Origin: Microbulbifer thermotolerans
GTDB taxonomy: Bacteria; Pseudomonadota; Gammaproteobacteria; Pseudomonadales; Cellvibrionaceae
DNA length: 64,000 nucleotides
Reading direction: 5' to 3'
Assembly: GCF_900112305.1 (NCBI RefSeq)
Contig: NZ_FOKT01000004.1
Span: 62,001-126,000, forward strand
Of the stretch, positions 1-8,640 are shown piece by piece. Positions within the stretch are counted from its first letter, which is position 1, and each line of letters starts with the position of its first letter. The notes under the pieces were generated by a model. The model was not told the DNA's origin and searched no databases. It saw only the letters and a program-made list of their open reading frames with translations. The position numbers and the translations under genes are program-made.

Positions 1-1515
1 CACTTTCTCGTTGCTGGCGTTTTGGCTGAGCCAGCCGGCGTAGTCGATATCGTCCAGCATTTCCCGCAGTGCGGCATCCGGACTCTTTTCGCGGCAGTTG
101 CGGCGTACCCCTTCCAGCCACAGGGCAAAACGGTTCAGACGCTCGTAACCCTGCTCGTTCAGGAATTCTTTCAGACCCAGTTCTGTGGAGGCACTGAACA
201 TGGAGATTTCGCGCCCTTTGGCATAGTTGCCCAGTGCCTCCAGGGTGCTGGTGCCTATCTGCCGGCGCGGGGTATTGATGATGCGCAGAAAGGCGTTGTC
301 GTCATCCGGGTTCACCAGCAGGCGCAGGTAGGCCATCACGTCCTTGATTTCCGCGCGGGCGAAAAAGCTGGTGCCGCCGGACATCTGGTAGGGGATCTGG
401 TGTTCCTGCAGTTTCATCTCGATAAGGCGCGCCTGGTGGTTGCCGCGGTAGAGCACGGCGAAATCCATAAATTTGCAGCCCCGGCGCACCTTCTGCAGAA
501 AGATCTCGTTGGCCACCCGCTCCGCTTCCTCGTTCTCGTTGGCGACTTTGATGACCCGTATTTCCTCCCCCAGGCCCCGGTCGGACCAGAGCGCCTTGTC
601 AAATTCGTGGGGGTTGTGGGCGATCAGGTGGTTGGCCACTTTCAGAATGCGGCTGGTAGAGCGATAGTTTTGCTCCAGTTTGATCAGCTTCAGGTTGGGG
701 AAATCGACTTTCAGCTGACTCATATTTTCCGGGCGGGCGCCGCGCCAGGCATAGATGGACTGGTCGTCGTCGCCGACTACTGTCAGCCCGCCGCGTCCAC
801 CGACCAATTGTTTGACCAGCAGGTACTGGGCGTTGTTGGTGTCCTGATATTCGTCCACCAGTAGATAGCGGATTTTTTTACGCCAGCGCTGCAGCAGCTC
901 CGGGTCCGAGTCGAACAGCTGTACGGGCAGCAGGATCAGATCGTCGAAATCCACGGCGTTGTAGGCCTTGAGCGCGTCGCAGTAGCGGCCATAGGCGATG
1001 GCCATGGCCTGCTCCCCGGCACTTTGCGCCAGTTCCAGGGCGCGCCTGGGGGCCAGCATGTCGTTCTTCCAGTTGGAGATCTGGTGCTGTACCCGGTCGA
1101 GCAGGTCGGTGTCCAAGTCGCCATCGCGCAGCATCAGTTCCTTGATCAGGGCGCGGGCGTCCTCGGCATCGAAGATGGAAAAACCCGGCTTGAAGCCGGC
1201 AGCCCGGTACTCCTTGCGCAGTATGTTCAGCCCCAGGTTGTGGAAGGTGGAAACGGTCAGTCCTCGGCCGGCTGCGGACTTGCCGCCGCCGGGCGCGCTG
1301 AGCAGCTTGCCCACCCGCTCTTTCATTTCCCGCGCGGCCTTGTTGGTAAAAGTTAATGCGGCGATATTGCGCGCGCTGTAGCCGCACTCCTCAATCAGGT
1401 AGGCGATCTTGCGCGTGATCACGCTGGTTTTTCCGGAGCCGGCACCGGCGAGGACCAGGCAGGGGCCGTCGACGTATTTCACCGCCTCCGCCTGGCGGGG
1501 GTTCAGCTTGGTCAT
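1..1515 (-). CDS. rep: ATP-dependent DNA helicase Rep (3' end outside window)
   Basis: Superfamily 1A 3'-to-5' helicase that clears protein roadblocks ahead of replication forks. The 505 codons present begin at ATG 1513-1515 (reverse strand). They show the Q-motif and Walker A (GAGSGKT, residues 24-30), the motif Ia TFTNKAAREM, Walker B DEYQDT (residues 221-226), GDDDQSIYAWRGA, and the EQNYRS motif. The detailed match (for example NPHEFDKALWS and SGGTSFFARAEIKD) is to Rep rather than UvrD. E. coli Rep has 673 residues, so about 165 C-terminal residues lie beyond base 1. The reading frame is intact to the edge. It is transcribed divergently from the DUF3565 gene. Confidence 0.95.
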   Translation of the reverse strand, partial: MTKLNPRQAEAVKYVDGPCLVLAGAGSGKTSVITRKIAYLIEECGYSARNIAALTFTNKAAREMKERVGKLLSAPGGGKSAAGRGLTVSTFHNLGLNILRKEYRAAGFKPGFSIFDAEDARALIKELMLRDGDLDTDLLDRVQHQISNWKNDMLAPRRALELAQSAGEQAMAIAYGRYCDALKAYNAVDFDDLILLPVQLFDSDPELLQRWRKKIRYLLVDEYQDTNNAQYLLVKQLVGGRGGLTVVGDDDQSIYAWRGARPENMSQLKVDFPNLKLIKLEQNYRSTSRILKVANHLIAHNPHEFDKALWSDRGLGEEIRVIKVANENEEAERVANEIFLQKVRRGCKFMDFAVLYRGNHQARLIEMKLQEHQIPYQMSGGTSFFARAEIKDVMAYLRLLVNPDDDNAFLRIINTPRRQIGTSTLEALGNYAKGREISMFSASTELGLKEFLNEQGYERLNRFALWLEGVRRNCREKSPDAALREMLDDIDYAGWLSQNASNEKV

Positions 1516-1657
1516 TCTGGGTTGATATCTTCGGTTGGCGTTGAGGCGGGGATTCTACCAGTGTTGAAGGCCGAAGCTTGCGGTTGCCGTATTTCGTGTA
1601 CATATCGGCGTCCTTTGGCTATAACAGCGCCAGAGCATTCAGGGCGGAGCCCACTTC

Positions 1658-1897
1658 ATGCAACAGCCCATCTGCGGTTACCACCGCGACGAAGAAGACC
1701 ATTGGGTCGCCGAATTGACCTGTGGCCACAACCAGCATGTGCGCCACGATCCGCCCTGGCAGAATCGCCCCTGGGTCACGAGTAGAGCCGGGCGCGATTC
1801 CATGCTCGGCCATCTGCTGAACTGCAAGAAGTGCGATGAGGGTGCTCCTCGGGACTGGTTCGACGGGGCGCGCACCGAAGAGGGAAAAGATCAATGA
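1658..1897 (+). CDS. DUF3565 domain-containing small protein
   Basis: A 79-residue cytosolic protein of the DUF3565 family; function unknown. It carries the family's pattern of a Cys/His-rich core ([12 protein letters not shown], then CKKC near the end), suggesting a small metal-binding fold; that is inference. The start ATG 1658 has GGAG about 9 bases upstream. The last codons overlap the next gene by an ATGA junction (1894-1897), so the two are probably translationally coupled. No signal peptide or membrane segment is seen. Confidence 0.8.
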   Translation: MQQPICGYHRDEEDHWVAELTCGHNQHVRHDPPWQNRPWVTSRAGRDSMLGHLLNCKKCDEGAPRDWFDGARTEEGKDQ

Positions 1898-2352
1898 CGA
1901 AAATCTGGGTCGATGCGGATGCCTGCCCGGTGGCCATCAAGGAAATCCTCTTCCGCGCCGCTGAGCGCACCCATACCGAAATGACCCTGGTGGCCAATCA
2001 GCCGTTGCGGGTGCCGCCGTCGCGCTTTATCCGGTCGATGCAGGTGACTGCCGGTTTCGACGTGGCCGACAACGAAATCGTTAAACGCTGTGCCGCCGGT
2101 GATCTGGTGATCACCAGCGATATTCCCCTGGCGTCTGAGGTGATCGATAAAGGCGCCGATGCGCTGAATCCCCGCGGCGAGCGCTACACAAAGGCAAATA
2201 TCCGCGCGCGCCTGAATATGCGCGACTTTATGGATACCATGCGCGCCAGCGGCCTGCACACCGGCGGTCCGCCGCCACTGGGGCAGCAGGAGCGCAAAGC
2301 CTTCGCCGATCAGTTGGATCGCTGGCTGGTGGCGGCGCGCAGAAAACGGTGA
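1894..2352 (+). CDS. yaiI: YaiI/YqxD (UPF0178, DUF188) family protein
   Basis: 152 residues, the usual length for the UPF0178 family, a PIN-like fold of unknown function. Family landmarks are the N-terminal [10 protein letters not shown] with its acidic pair, the VANQPLRVP segment, the VITSDIPLA acidic motif and the NPRGERYT stretch. The cluster of acidic residues resembles a PIN nuclease metal site, but no activity is established for the family. The start codon overlaps the stop of the DUF3565 gene, so the pair forms a two-gene operon. A dispersed inverted-repeat element follows. Confidence 0.88.
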   Translation: MTKIWVDADACPVAIKEILFRAAERTHTEMTLVANQPLRVPPSRFIRSMQVTAGFDVADNEIVKRCAAGDLVITSDIPLASEVIDKGADALNPRGERYTKANIRARLNMRDFMDTMRASGLHTGGPPPLGQQERKAFADQLDRWLVAARRKR

Positions 2353-2401
2353 ATGGGGCCAGGCAGGTGAGATAGCCGGCGAAGCGCGAGCAGCAGGGCG
2401 C

Positions 2402-2604
2402 CTCTCTGATTAACTTGGGGCAGCCATTGATTCCGGATGCTCGGCAATGGGGGCTATTTCGAAAATGCACCAGTACTTCTCTGCAGCTCTGCCGGATACG
2501 TCCATGTATCTGACGATTTCGAACGATCCATTCCATCGCCTGAGTCCCTCAATTTAGGGGCGGTATCTCTTTGTCGTCAGGCCGTGAATTAATCAGAGGT
2601 TTCC
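2402..2604. repeat. Dispersed inverted-repeat element, copy 1 (MITE-like)
   Basis: About 200 bases with one good terminal repeat (TTAATCAGAGGTTTCC at 2589-2604) and a weaker partner (CTCTGATTAA at 2404-2413). Its interior (2449-2532) holds TATTTCGAAAATGCAC and, near the far end, GACGATTTCGAA. These match the reverse complement of the element at 21972-22192 along its whole length. It therefore sits in the opposite orientation to that copy. It has no coding capacity of its own and fills most of the gap after yaiI. Confidence 0.7.
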
Positions 2605-2676
2605 TGAGCGCCCGGAACGTTGTAGGTGACGGTAGCGATATGATCGCGCCGACGAGAAATATTATGGTGGTGGAGA

Positions 2677-3246
2677 TTGGTTAGGATTATTCAACCGCAG
2701 ACAGAGCGTCTGCGACTGCGCCAGTGGCGCGATGAAGACAGTGCACCATTTGCCGCGCTCAATGCAGATCCCCGGGTGATGGAATACTTTCCGGAAACCC
2801 TGGACCGGGCCGCCAGTGATGCGGCAATGCGTCGCAACCGCACACATATTGCCGAACGCGGATGGGGGTTCTGGGCGGTAGAGCGCAAGGAGGGCGGCGA
2901 GTTTATCGGCTTTGTCGGTATCAAACAGGCGCCCGAAGTGCTGCCCTTTGCTCCCTGTGTTGAAATCGGCTGGCGCCTCGCGGCGGAATTCTGGGGCTGT
3001 GGTTATGCCAGTGAAGCGGCACGGGCTTCGTTGGAGGTTGCGTTCGAGATATTGCGCTTATCTGAAATCGTCTCCTTTACTGCGCTACAAAATTACCGTT
3101 CACAGCGGGTGATGCAGCGCCTGGGCATGTGCGCGGAACCGCACGCTTTCGATCACCCGCTGCTGCCGGAGAGCAGCCCACTGCGGCGCCACTGCCTCTA
3201 CCGACTGTCCGCTGCCCAGTGGCGATGCAACAGTGAGCCGGGTTGA
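2677..3246 (+). CDS. GNAT family N-acetyltransferase (RimJ/RimL-like)
   Basis: 189-residue acetyltransferase-3 domain protein, similar to RimJ/RimL and other GNAT enzymes that transfer acetyl from acetyl-CoA to an amine. Visible landmarks are TERLRLRQWRDED at the N terminus, the GWRLAAEFWGCGYASEA acetyl-CoA-binding region (about residues 97-113), and the C-terminal TALQNYRSQRVMQRLGM motif. Substrate cannot be predicted. The only reasonable start is TTG 2677, because ATG 2664 runs straight into a stop. The Shine-Dalgarno sequence (GGAG, one base away) is poorly spaced, so the start is uncertain. It is a single gene between two repeat elements. Confidence 0.82.
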   Translation: MVRIIQPQTERLRLRQWRDEDSAPFAALNADPRVMEYFPETLDRAASDAAMRRNRTHIAERGWGFWAVERKEGGEFIGFVGIKQAPEVLPFAPCVEIGWRLAAEFWGCGYASEAARASLEVAFEILRLSEIVSFTALQNYRSQRVMQRLGMCAEPHAFDHPLLPESSPLRRHCLYRLSAAQWRCNSEPG

Positions 3247-3316
3247 AACAACATTAATGGCGTCTAACCGTGTCTTTGATGCATTCGTGTGGGTGCTGTG
3301 CGAATTCTGGGGGCTC

Positions 3317-3402
3317 AGGCAGCGGGGTGGACATTTCGAAACCACACGAGTAGTCCCTCGCTCCCGTTGGTTTTGAAATGTCCATCTCACCAGCTGAGTG
3401 CT
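3317..3402. repeat. Palindromic core related to the dispersed element (copy 3, partial)
   Basis: An imperfect palindrome with outer arms CTCAGG/CTGAG and inner arms GGACATTTCGAAACCA / TGGTTTTGAAATGTCC around a roughly 25-base centre. The TTTCGAAA-containing arms and flanking CTCAGG/CTGAG match the core architecture of the elements at 2.4-2.6 and 22.0-22.2 kb. The terminal TTAATCAGAGGTTCC repeats are missing here. It lies between the acetyltransferase and comM, which converge, so it may also serve as a transcription barrier. Confidence 0.5.
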
Positions 3403-3456
3403 GCATCCAGGGGTGGAAAAGCATTAAATTTTTGGCGCGAACTAAACCGAGTTTCC

Positions 3457-4950
3457 CTAGATTTCTGCGGTGAGTTGTCGCCGATCTAGATTTCGGTAGG
3501 CCAGCGCTTCGGCAATTTGGCCTGCGCCGATGTGCGCCTCTCCAGCGAGATCTGCCAGGGTGCGCGCGACTCTTAATACCCGGTGGTAACTGCGCGCGGA
3601 CAGCCCCAGTCTTTCCACCGAGTGCCGCAGCAGTGCTTGCTCGCTTTGTCCCAGTGCACAGAAGCGGTCCAGCTCGGACCCGTTGAGCTGCGCGTTGATT
3701 TTTCCCTGTCTGTGCAGCTGCCGCTCCCGGGCGGCAATCACCCGTTTGCGCACCGCCGCCGAGCATTCGCCGGGCGGACTGTCCTGCAGCTGACTGGCCG
3801 ACATCGCCGCCACTTCCACCTGCATATCGATGCGGTCGAGCAGAGGGCCGGAGAGCTTGTTGCGGTAGCGGTCTATCTGGTCCGGGGTACAGCGGCAGCG
3901 GGGCTCGCCCAGGTAGCCGCAGGGACAGGGGTTCATGGCGGCCACCAGCTGAAAGTTGGCGGGATAGGTGACCTGGGCACGGGCGCGGGCGATATGCACC
4001 TGCCCGGTTTCCAGCGGTTCGCGCAAGATTTCCAGCGCGTGGCGGGGGAACTCCGGCATTTCGTCCAGAAACAATACCCCGCGATGGGCTAGGGAAATTT
4101 CCCCCGGTTTCGGCTGAGTGCCGCCCCCGGCCAGAGCGGTTGCCGAGGCGCTGTGATGGGGCGCGCGGAAAGGGCGCTGTTGTGGCCGCGCCAGACCGGC
4201 GCTGGAGTAGACGGCGGCCACTTCGATCAGCTCGTCACCGCCGGGCGGCGGCAGTATGCCCGGCAGGCGGCTGGCGAGCATGGTTTTGCCGGTGCCGGGT
4301 GGACCGTAAAAAAGCAAATGGTGGCCGCCGGCCGCGGCCACTTCCAGGGCGCGCCGCGCCTTGAGCTGGCCGCGCACATCGGCGAGATCAGCACAGGCTG
4401 GTGCATTGTCTTCCGCCTCGCGCTGCGCTTCCGAGAGCTGTTCGCGCCCGTGCAATTCGGCACAGACCTGTAGCAGGGAGGCGGCGACCTTTACATCTGT
4501 TTCCGCCAGCGCCGCCTCGCCGCCGGACTCCCGCGGCAATACCAGCCGGCGCCCGGCGGCACCGCAAGCGATGGCTGCAGGCAGGGCGCCGGGGACTTCC
4601 CGCAGTGCCCCGGTGAGTGCCAGTTCGCCGATGAACTCATAGTTATCCAGGGGATCGCGGGGGATTTGGCCGGATGCGGCGAGAATGCCCACGGCGATGG
4701 CGAGGTCGTAGCGGCCGCCTTCCTTGGGCAGGTCCGCGGGGGCCAGGTTGACGGTGATGCGCCGCTGGGGAAATTCGAAGTGGCTGTTGATCAGTGCGCT
4801 GCGGACCCGGTCGCGGCTTTCGCGCACCGCGGCCTCGGGCAGGCCTACGATATGAAAGGCCGGTAGGCCGTTGGCCAAATGGGTTTCGACGGTGACCAGT
4901 GGTGCGGAGACGCCCAGTTGCGCGCGGCTGTAGGTGATCGAGAGGCTCAA
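3457..4950 (-). CDS. comM: YifB/ComM family hexameric AAA+ helicase
   Basis: 497 residues. ComM is a hexameric branch-migration helicase that extends integration of incoming single-stranded DNA during natural transformation; E. coli YifB is the same family. Domain order: N-terminal Lon-S16-like/ChlI domain (1-165, VNLAPADLPKEGGRYDL), AAA+ Mg-chelatase domain with Walker A GPPGTGKT (216-223), FRAPHHSAS, Walker B VLFLDEMPEF, and the C-terminal Mg_chelatase_C domain (YHRVLRVARTLADL). The start is TTG 4950 with AAGGA 8 bases upstream; the in-frame MSLSI start matches the family. The nearby ATG is followed by a stop. Type IV pilus genes in the window fit a competence role. Confidence 0.95.
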   Translation of the reverse strand: MSLSITYSRAQLGVSAPLVTVETHLANGLPAFHIVGLPEAAVRESRDRVRSALINSHFEFPQRRITVNLAPADLPKEGGRYDLAIAVGILAASGQIPRDPLDNYEFIGELALTGALREVPGALPAAIACGAAGRRLVLPRESGGEAALAETDVKVAASLLQVCAELHGREQLSEAQREAEDNAPACADLADVRGQLKARRALEVAAAGGHHLLFYGPPGTGKTMLASRLPGILPPPGGDELIEVAAVYSSAGLARPQQRPFRAPHHSASATALAGGGTQPKPGEISLAHRGVLFLDEMPEFPRHALEILREPLETGQVHIARARAQVTYPANFQLVAAMNPCPCGYLGEPRCRCTPDQIDRYRNKLSGPLLDRIDMQVEVAAMSASQLQDSPPGECSAAVRKRVIAARERQLHRQGKINAQLNGSELDRFCALGQSEQALLRHSVERLGLSARSYHRVLRVARTLADLAGEAHIGAGQIAEALAYRNLDRRQLTAEI

Positions 4951-4977
4951 AATTTCATCCTTGAAATTCTGTTTGTT

Positions 4978-5229
4978 CTATTGGCGAGAAGTGGGGCTGT
5001 CTTTTTCCTGTTCCGCCAGCTTTTGCTCCAGGAGTTCAACCTGTGCCTCGAGGCGCGCCAGTTTTTCCCTGGTGCGCTTCAAAATTTCCGCCTGCGTATC
5101 GAATTCGCGCTGGGACACCAGCGGCAGCTTGCCCAGCGCCACGGCCAGCGCATCGCGCAGGTCTCCGGTGATCACTGTGCCCTGCTGTTGCAGCTCCGCG
5201 AGCAGCTTTTGCAATTTGTCTTCGCCCAA
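4978..5229 (-). CDS. ubiK: UbiK accessory factor (BMFP domain)
   Basis: 83-residue alpha-helical protein of the UbiK (YqiC) family, an accessory factor that binds UbiJ and helps ubiquinone biosynthesis. The central VSQREFDTQAEILKRTREKLARLE segment is the family signature, followed by a leucine-heptad coiled coil (LEAQVELLEQKL). The start is TTG 5229 behind a strong AGGAG with 7-base spacing; the N terminus is a little shorter than usual. It lies 27 bases upstream of comM on the same strand and is probably cotranscribed. Confidence 0.85.
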   Translation of the reverse strand: MGEDKLQKLLAELQQQGTVITGDLRDALAVALGKLPLVSQREFDTQAEILKRTREKLARLEAQVELLEQKLAEQEKDSPTSRQ

Positions 5230-5322
5230 GGGCCTTCTCCTGTGATCAGATGACTAAAAATGCCCCTTTTGATAGCACCGGATTGTAACCCAGCCCTTTG
5301 GCCGGCAAAAGCGTGCGGCCTT

Positions 5323-5400
5323 TGCGCCACCTTGGTTCAGTAGCGCCCGCCAGTTCACCACTTCTGTGCGTTTGCGCTCCGCGGGCGCCATTAAGGTGCA
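5323..5400 (+). promoter_or_regulatory. Two candidate NtrC enhancer sites
   Basis: Two dyads resemble the enterobacterial NtrC consensus TGCACC-N5-GGTGCA. They are TGCGCC-ACCTT-GGTTCA (5323-5339) and GGCGCC-ATTAA-GGTGCA (5384-5400). They are 61 bases apart and lie about 90-165 bases upstream of a sigma-54-type promoter, the usual arrangement for NtrC activation. Gene context (glnK-amtB downstream) supports the reading. Assignment is by eye only. Confidence 0.5.
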
Positions 5401-5486
5401 CACGCTTTTCTCCCCTCGCTGCTATACCGCCCCGCTACTGGCGCAAATCTCCTCTAACTGCTTGATTTTCAGTGCAAATGCGAAAT

Positions 5487-5502
5487 TGGCATTAAGACTG
5501 CA
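5487..5502 (+). promoter_or_regulatory. Candidate sigma-54 (RpoN) promoter
   Basis: TGGCATTAAGACTGCA has the invariant GG-N10-GC spacing and matches the -24/-12 consensus TGGCAC-N5-TTGC at TGGCA and TGC. Transcription would start near 5513, leaving a leader of about 185 bases before the porin gene. It stands downstream of two NtrC-like dyads and upstream of the porin-glnK-amtB-glnK cluster. The region 5230-5698 has no gene; these sites are what it holds. Confidence 0.55.
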
Positions 5503-5698
5503 AAAAGCTCAATTGCGGAGAGTACTGCAGGAGTGCAGATGTTCCACCGCAGACCACTCACTGCGGCCGGAACGAAAAAGAAAGCTCACGAGGCGAATAA
5601 AAAAAGACACCGCCGTCGCCAAACCCACCGCGGCGCACATGATGCATTCAATAACAAATCACCGACGAGACATTCACAGAGTTTTGAGGAGAACCAAC

Positions 5699-6412
5699 GT
5701 GGGCACAGCAATTAATAAATTCGCCGCCGTATTGACTTTGGGCGCCCTTGGAGGCATTGCCGCGCAAGCTCAGGCCGAAGCCAGCTTCAGCGCCAACCTG
5801 GGGGTGGTCAGCGACTACAAGTTTCGCGGCATCTCGCAGACCGATGGCAGCCCCGCGCTGCAGGGCGGCATAGACCTGGAGTTTGACAATGGGTTTTACC
5901 TGGGCACCTGGGCCTCGCAGGTCGATTTCGCCTACGGCGAGGATGAAACCGACTACGAGCATGATTTTTATGGCGGCTACGCCGGCGAGATCAGCGAAAC
6001 CGTCAGTTACGACATTGGCTACGCCTATTACGCCTACCACGGAAGCGACTGGGATGAGGATTACCAGGAGTTTTTCGGCAGCCTCAGCATTTCCGATCTG
6101 ACCCTGGGTTTTGTCTACAGCGACGACTACTGGGCCGGGACGGGCACCTTTTACTACCCCTATGCCGAATACAGCTTCGCCCTGCCGGCGGATGTCAGCC
6201 TGGACTTTCACCTGGGCGTAAACCTCTTTGATGAGGAGGGCTTTTTGTATGAGGCGGACTCCTATATCGACTACTCAGTAACCGTGGCGAAGGAGTTTGG
6301 TGGTCTGAGCCTGAGTGCGTCTCTGGTTGGCACGGACATCAGCGACAGCGAGTGCTACGAAACGGACTGGTGCGAGCCTTCGGTAATCGCCGGAGCCACC
6401 TACAGCTGGTAA
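5699..6412 (+). CDS. TorF family putative porin (Gcw_chp)
   Basis: 237-residue predicted outer-membrane beta-barrel of the TorF/Gcw_chp family. A signal peptide is clear (KFAAVLTLGALGGIAAQAQA, cleavage likely after AQAQA). The mature protein begins with the family motif SFSANLGVVSDYKFRGISQT and has alternating aromatic-rich strands (Tyr, Trp and Asp abundant), ending in TYSW with the terminal aromatic typical of barrel proteins. I chose GTG 5699 because GAGGAG lies about 7 bases upstream and it gives a normal signal peptide; longer in-frame starts only add a charged leader. It heads the glnK-amtB-glnK cluster, so uptake of small nitrogen compounds is a reasonable guess, not shown. Confidence 0.8.
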   Translation: MGTAINKFAAVLTLGALGGIAAQAQAEASFSANLGVVSDYKFRGISQTDGSPALQGGIDLEFDNGFYLGTWASQVDFAYGEDETDYEHDFYGGYAGEISETVSYDIGYAYYAYHGSDWDEDYQEFFGSLSISDLTLGFVYSDDYWAGTGTFYYPYAEYSFALPADVSLDFHLGVNLFDEEGFLYEADSYIDYSVTVAKEFGGLSLSASLVGTDISDSECYETDWCEPSVIAGATYSW

Positions 6413-6462
6413 TGCATTCGGGCCGGCTCCAACGGGCCGGCCAACAACCCCGGGGGGGAGAC

Positions 6463-6801
6463 ATGAAACTGGTTACAGCAATCATCAAGCCCTTCAAGCT
6501 GGACGCGGTGCGCGACGCGCTGGCGGAAGCGGGCGTGAATGGCCTCACGGTTACCGAAGTGAAGGGATTCGGCCGACAGAAAGGCCACACGGAACTCTAT
6601 CGTGGTGCCGAATATGTTGTGGACTTTCTGCCCAAGACAATGCTGCAGATCGCGGTGGACGACAGCCTTCTGGACGCAGTTTTGGACGCGGTGGGGAGCG
6701 CCGCGCAAAGCGGCAAGATCGGCGATGGAAAGATCTTTGTGTCCAATCTGGAGCAAGTTGTACGCATCCGCACCGGAGAGACGGGCGCCGAGGCGATTTA
6801 A
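6463..6801 (+). CDS. glnK: Nitrogen regulatory protein P-II (first copy)
   Basis: 112-residue P-II signal protein that binds ATP/ADP and 2-oxoglutarate and blocks AmtB by inserting its T-loop. The signature is intact: KPFKLDAVRDAL, the T-loop with the uridylylation tyrosine Y51 ([11 protein letters not shown]), the B-loop [10 protein letters not shown] equivalent ([11 protein letters not shown]), and the C-terminal [15 protein letters not shown] 6463 follows a G-rich GGGGGGGAG ribosome site. It sits 50 bases after the porin gene and 71 bases before amtB. A second P-II gene follows amtB; both are complete. Confidence 0.95.
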   Translation: MKLVTAIIKPFKLDAVRDALAEAGVNGLTVTEVKGFGRQKGHTELYRGAEYVVDFLPKTMLQIAVDDSLLDAVLDAVGSAAQSGKIGDGKIFVSNLEQVVRIRTGETGAEAI

Positions 6802-6872
6802 ATCTCGCGTAAACACGAATTTATTTTTCGGAAAAGATTTTTTAGAAATTCTCGGGATTAACGGAGCTAAAG

Positions 6873-8132
6873 ATGGAAAATCAAATTTTTCAATTGCAGT
6901 ATGCAATTGATACTTTTTATTTCGTCGTATGCGGCGCACTAGTGATGTGGATGGCAGCGGGTTTTGCCATGCTGGAAGCTGGCCTGGTGCGCTCGAAAAA
7001 TACCACCGAAATTCTTACCAAGAACGTGGCGTTGTTCGCCATTGCCTGCATTATGTACCTGCTGACCGGCTACGCCATTATGTACGACGGCAGCTTTATG
7101 CTGAGTGGAATAGAATCCTTCAGTCTGGAAACCGTGCTGGCGGACTCGGCGGAAAACGGCTTTGATGGCGACTCCGTATACTCCGGCGCCGCCGACTTCT
7201 TTTTCCAGGTGGTCTTCGTGGCTACCGCCATGTCCATTGTCTCCGGCGCAGTGGCAGAGCGCATGAAGCTGTGGAGCTTCCTGGCTTTCGCGGTGGTCCT
7301 GACCGGATTTATCTATCCGCTTGAAGGCTCCTGGACCTGGGGTGGCGCCGACGTATTTGGCCTCTATAACCTGGGCGACCTGGGCTTCTCAGACTTTGCC
7401 GGCTCCGGCATCGTGCATATGGCGGGTGCTTCCGCCGCCTTGGCCGGCGTACTGCTCCTGGGACCGCGCAAAGGCAAGTACGGTGCCAATGGAGAGGTCT
7501 ACGCAATCCCCGGTGCTAACCTGCCCCTGGCGACGCTGGGTACCTTTATCCTGTGGATGGGTTGGTTCGGCTTTAACGGCGGTTCCGTGCTAAAGCTGGG
7601 CGATGCGGCCAATGCCCACTCGGTGGCAATGGTGTTCCTGAATACCAACACTGCGGCGGCAGGCGGTGCGGTGGCCGCGCTGATTACCGCGCGTATCCTG
7701 TTCGGCAAAGCCGATCTGACTATGCTGTTGAACGGTGCTTTGGCGGGCCTGGTGGCAATCACTGCCGAGCCCTCCACTCCGACCGCGCTGCAGGCAACAC
7801 TGTTCGGCGCGATTGGTGGCGTGCTGGTGGTTTTCTCCATCGTTACACTGGACAAAATGAAGATCGATGATCCGGTGGGCGCGATTTCCGTGCACGGTGT
7901 GGTCGGCCTGCTGGGACTCTTGCTGGTACCGTTCACCAACGACGATTCGACTTTCAGCGGGCAGCTGATCGGTGCCGTTACCATCTTCGCTTGGGTCTTC
8001 ATCTCCTGCTTTGCCGTGTGGTTCCTGCTCAAGGTCATCACCGGTATCCGCGTCACCGAGGAAGAGGAGCAAGAAGGTGTTGACTTGGTGGAATGCGGAA
8101 TGGAAGCTTACCCGGAATTTATGAGCAAGTAA
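6873..8132 (+). CDS. amtB: Ammonium transporter AmtB
   Basis: 419-residue Amt/Mep/Rh channel for ammonium in the inner membrane, with about eleven hydrophobic helices. Landmarks are the N-terminal WMAAGFAMLEAGLVRSKN motif, DFAGSGIVHMAGASAALAG with the first pore histidine, LGTFILWMGWFGFNGGS, and GAISVHGVVGLLGLLLVP with the second pore histidine. There is no cleaved signal peptide; like many marine Amt proteins it starts directly with the first helix. It lies between two P-II genes that presumably gate it under nitrogen sufficiency. Confidence 0.96.
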   Translation: MENQIFQLQYAIDTFYFVVCGALVMWMAAGFAMLEAGLVRSKNTTEILTKNVALFAIACIMYLLTGYAIMYDGSFMLSGIESFSLETVLADSAENGFDGDSVYSGAADFFFQVVFVATAMSIVSGAVAERMKLWSFLAFAVVLTGFIYPLEGSWTWGGADVFGLYNLGDLGFSDFAGSGIVHMAGASAALAGVLLLGPRKGKYGANGEVYAIPGANLPLATLGTFILWMGWFGFNGGSVLKLGDAANAHSVAMVFLNTNTAAAGGAVAALITARILFGKADLTMLLNGALAGLVAITAEPSTPTALQATLFGAIGGVLVVFSIVTLDKMKIDDPVGAISVHGVVGLLGLLLVPFTNDDSTFSGQLIGAVTIFAWVFISCFAVWFLLKVITGIRVTEEEEQEGVDLVECGMEAYPEFMSK

Positions 8133-8211
8133 GATTGCCCATTGCAAGGGAGCTCGCCCCGCCGCTGAGCGGGGCCCGCTTCCACAAGACCGCGGAAAAA
8201 CCAGGGGATAA

Positions 8212-8556
<345 letters not shown>

Positions 8557-8611
8557 TCGAGGCCGGTTGCGGTCTCACAGGTATGTGGATGTATTATCCG
8601 CCACATGCCCG

Positions 8612-8640
8612 AAAGCCCCCTCTGTGGGGCTTTTTCTTTT
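8612..8640 (+). terminator. Intrinsic terminator after the glnK-amtB-glnK cluster
   Basis: The stem AAAGCCCC / GGGGCTTT with a short CTCTGT loop is followed by TTTTTCTTTT. It is a classic intrinsic terminator 55 bases after the second glnK stop codon. Confidence 0.88.
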
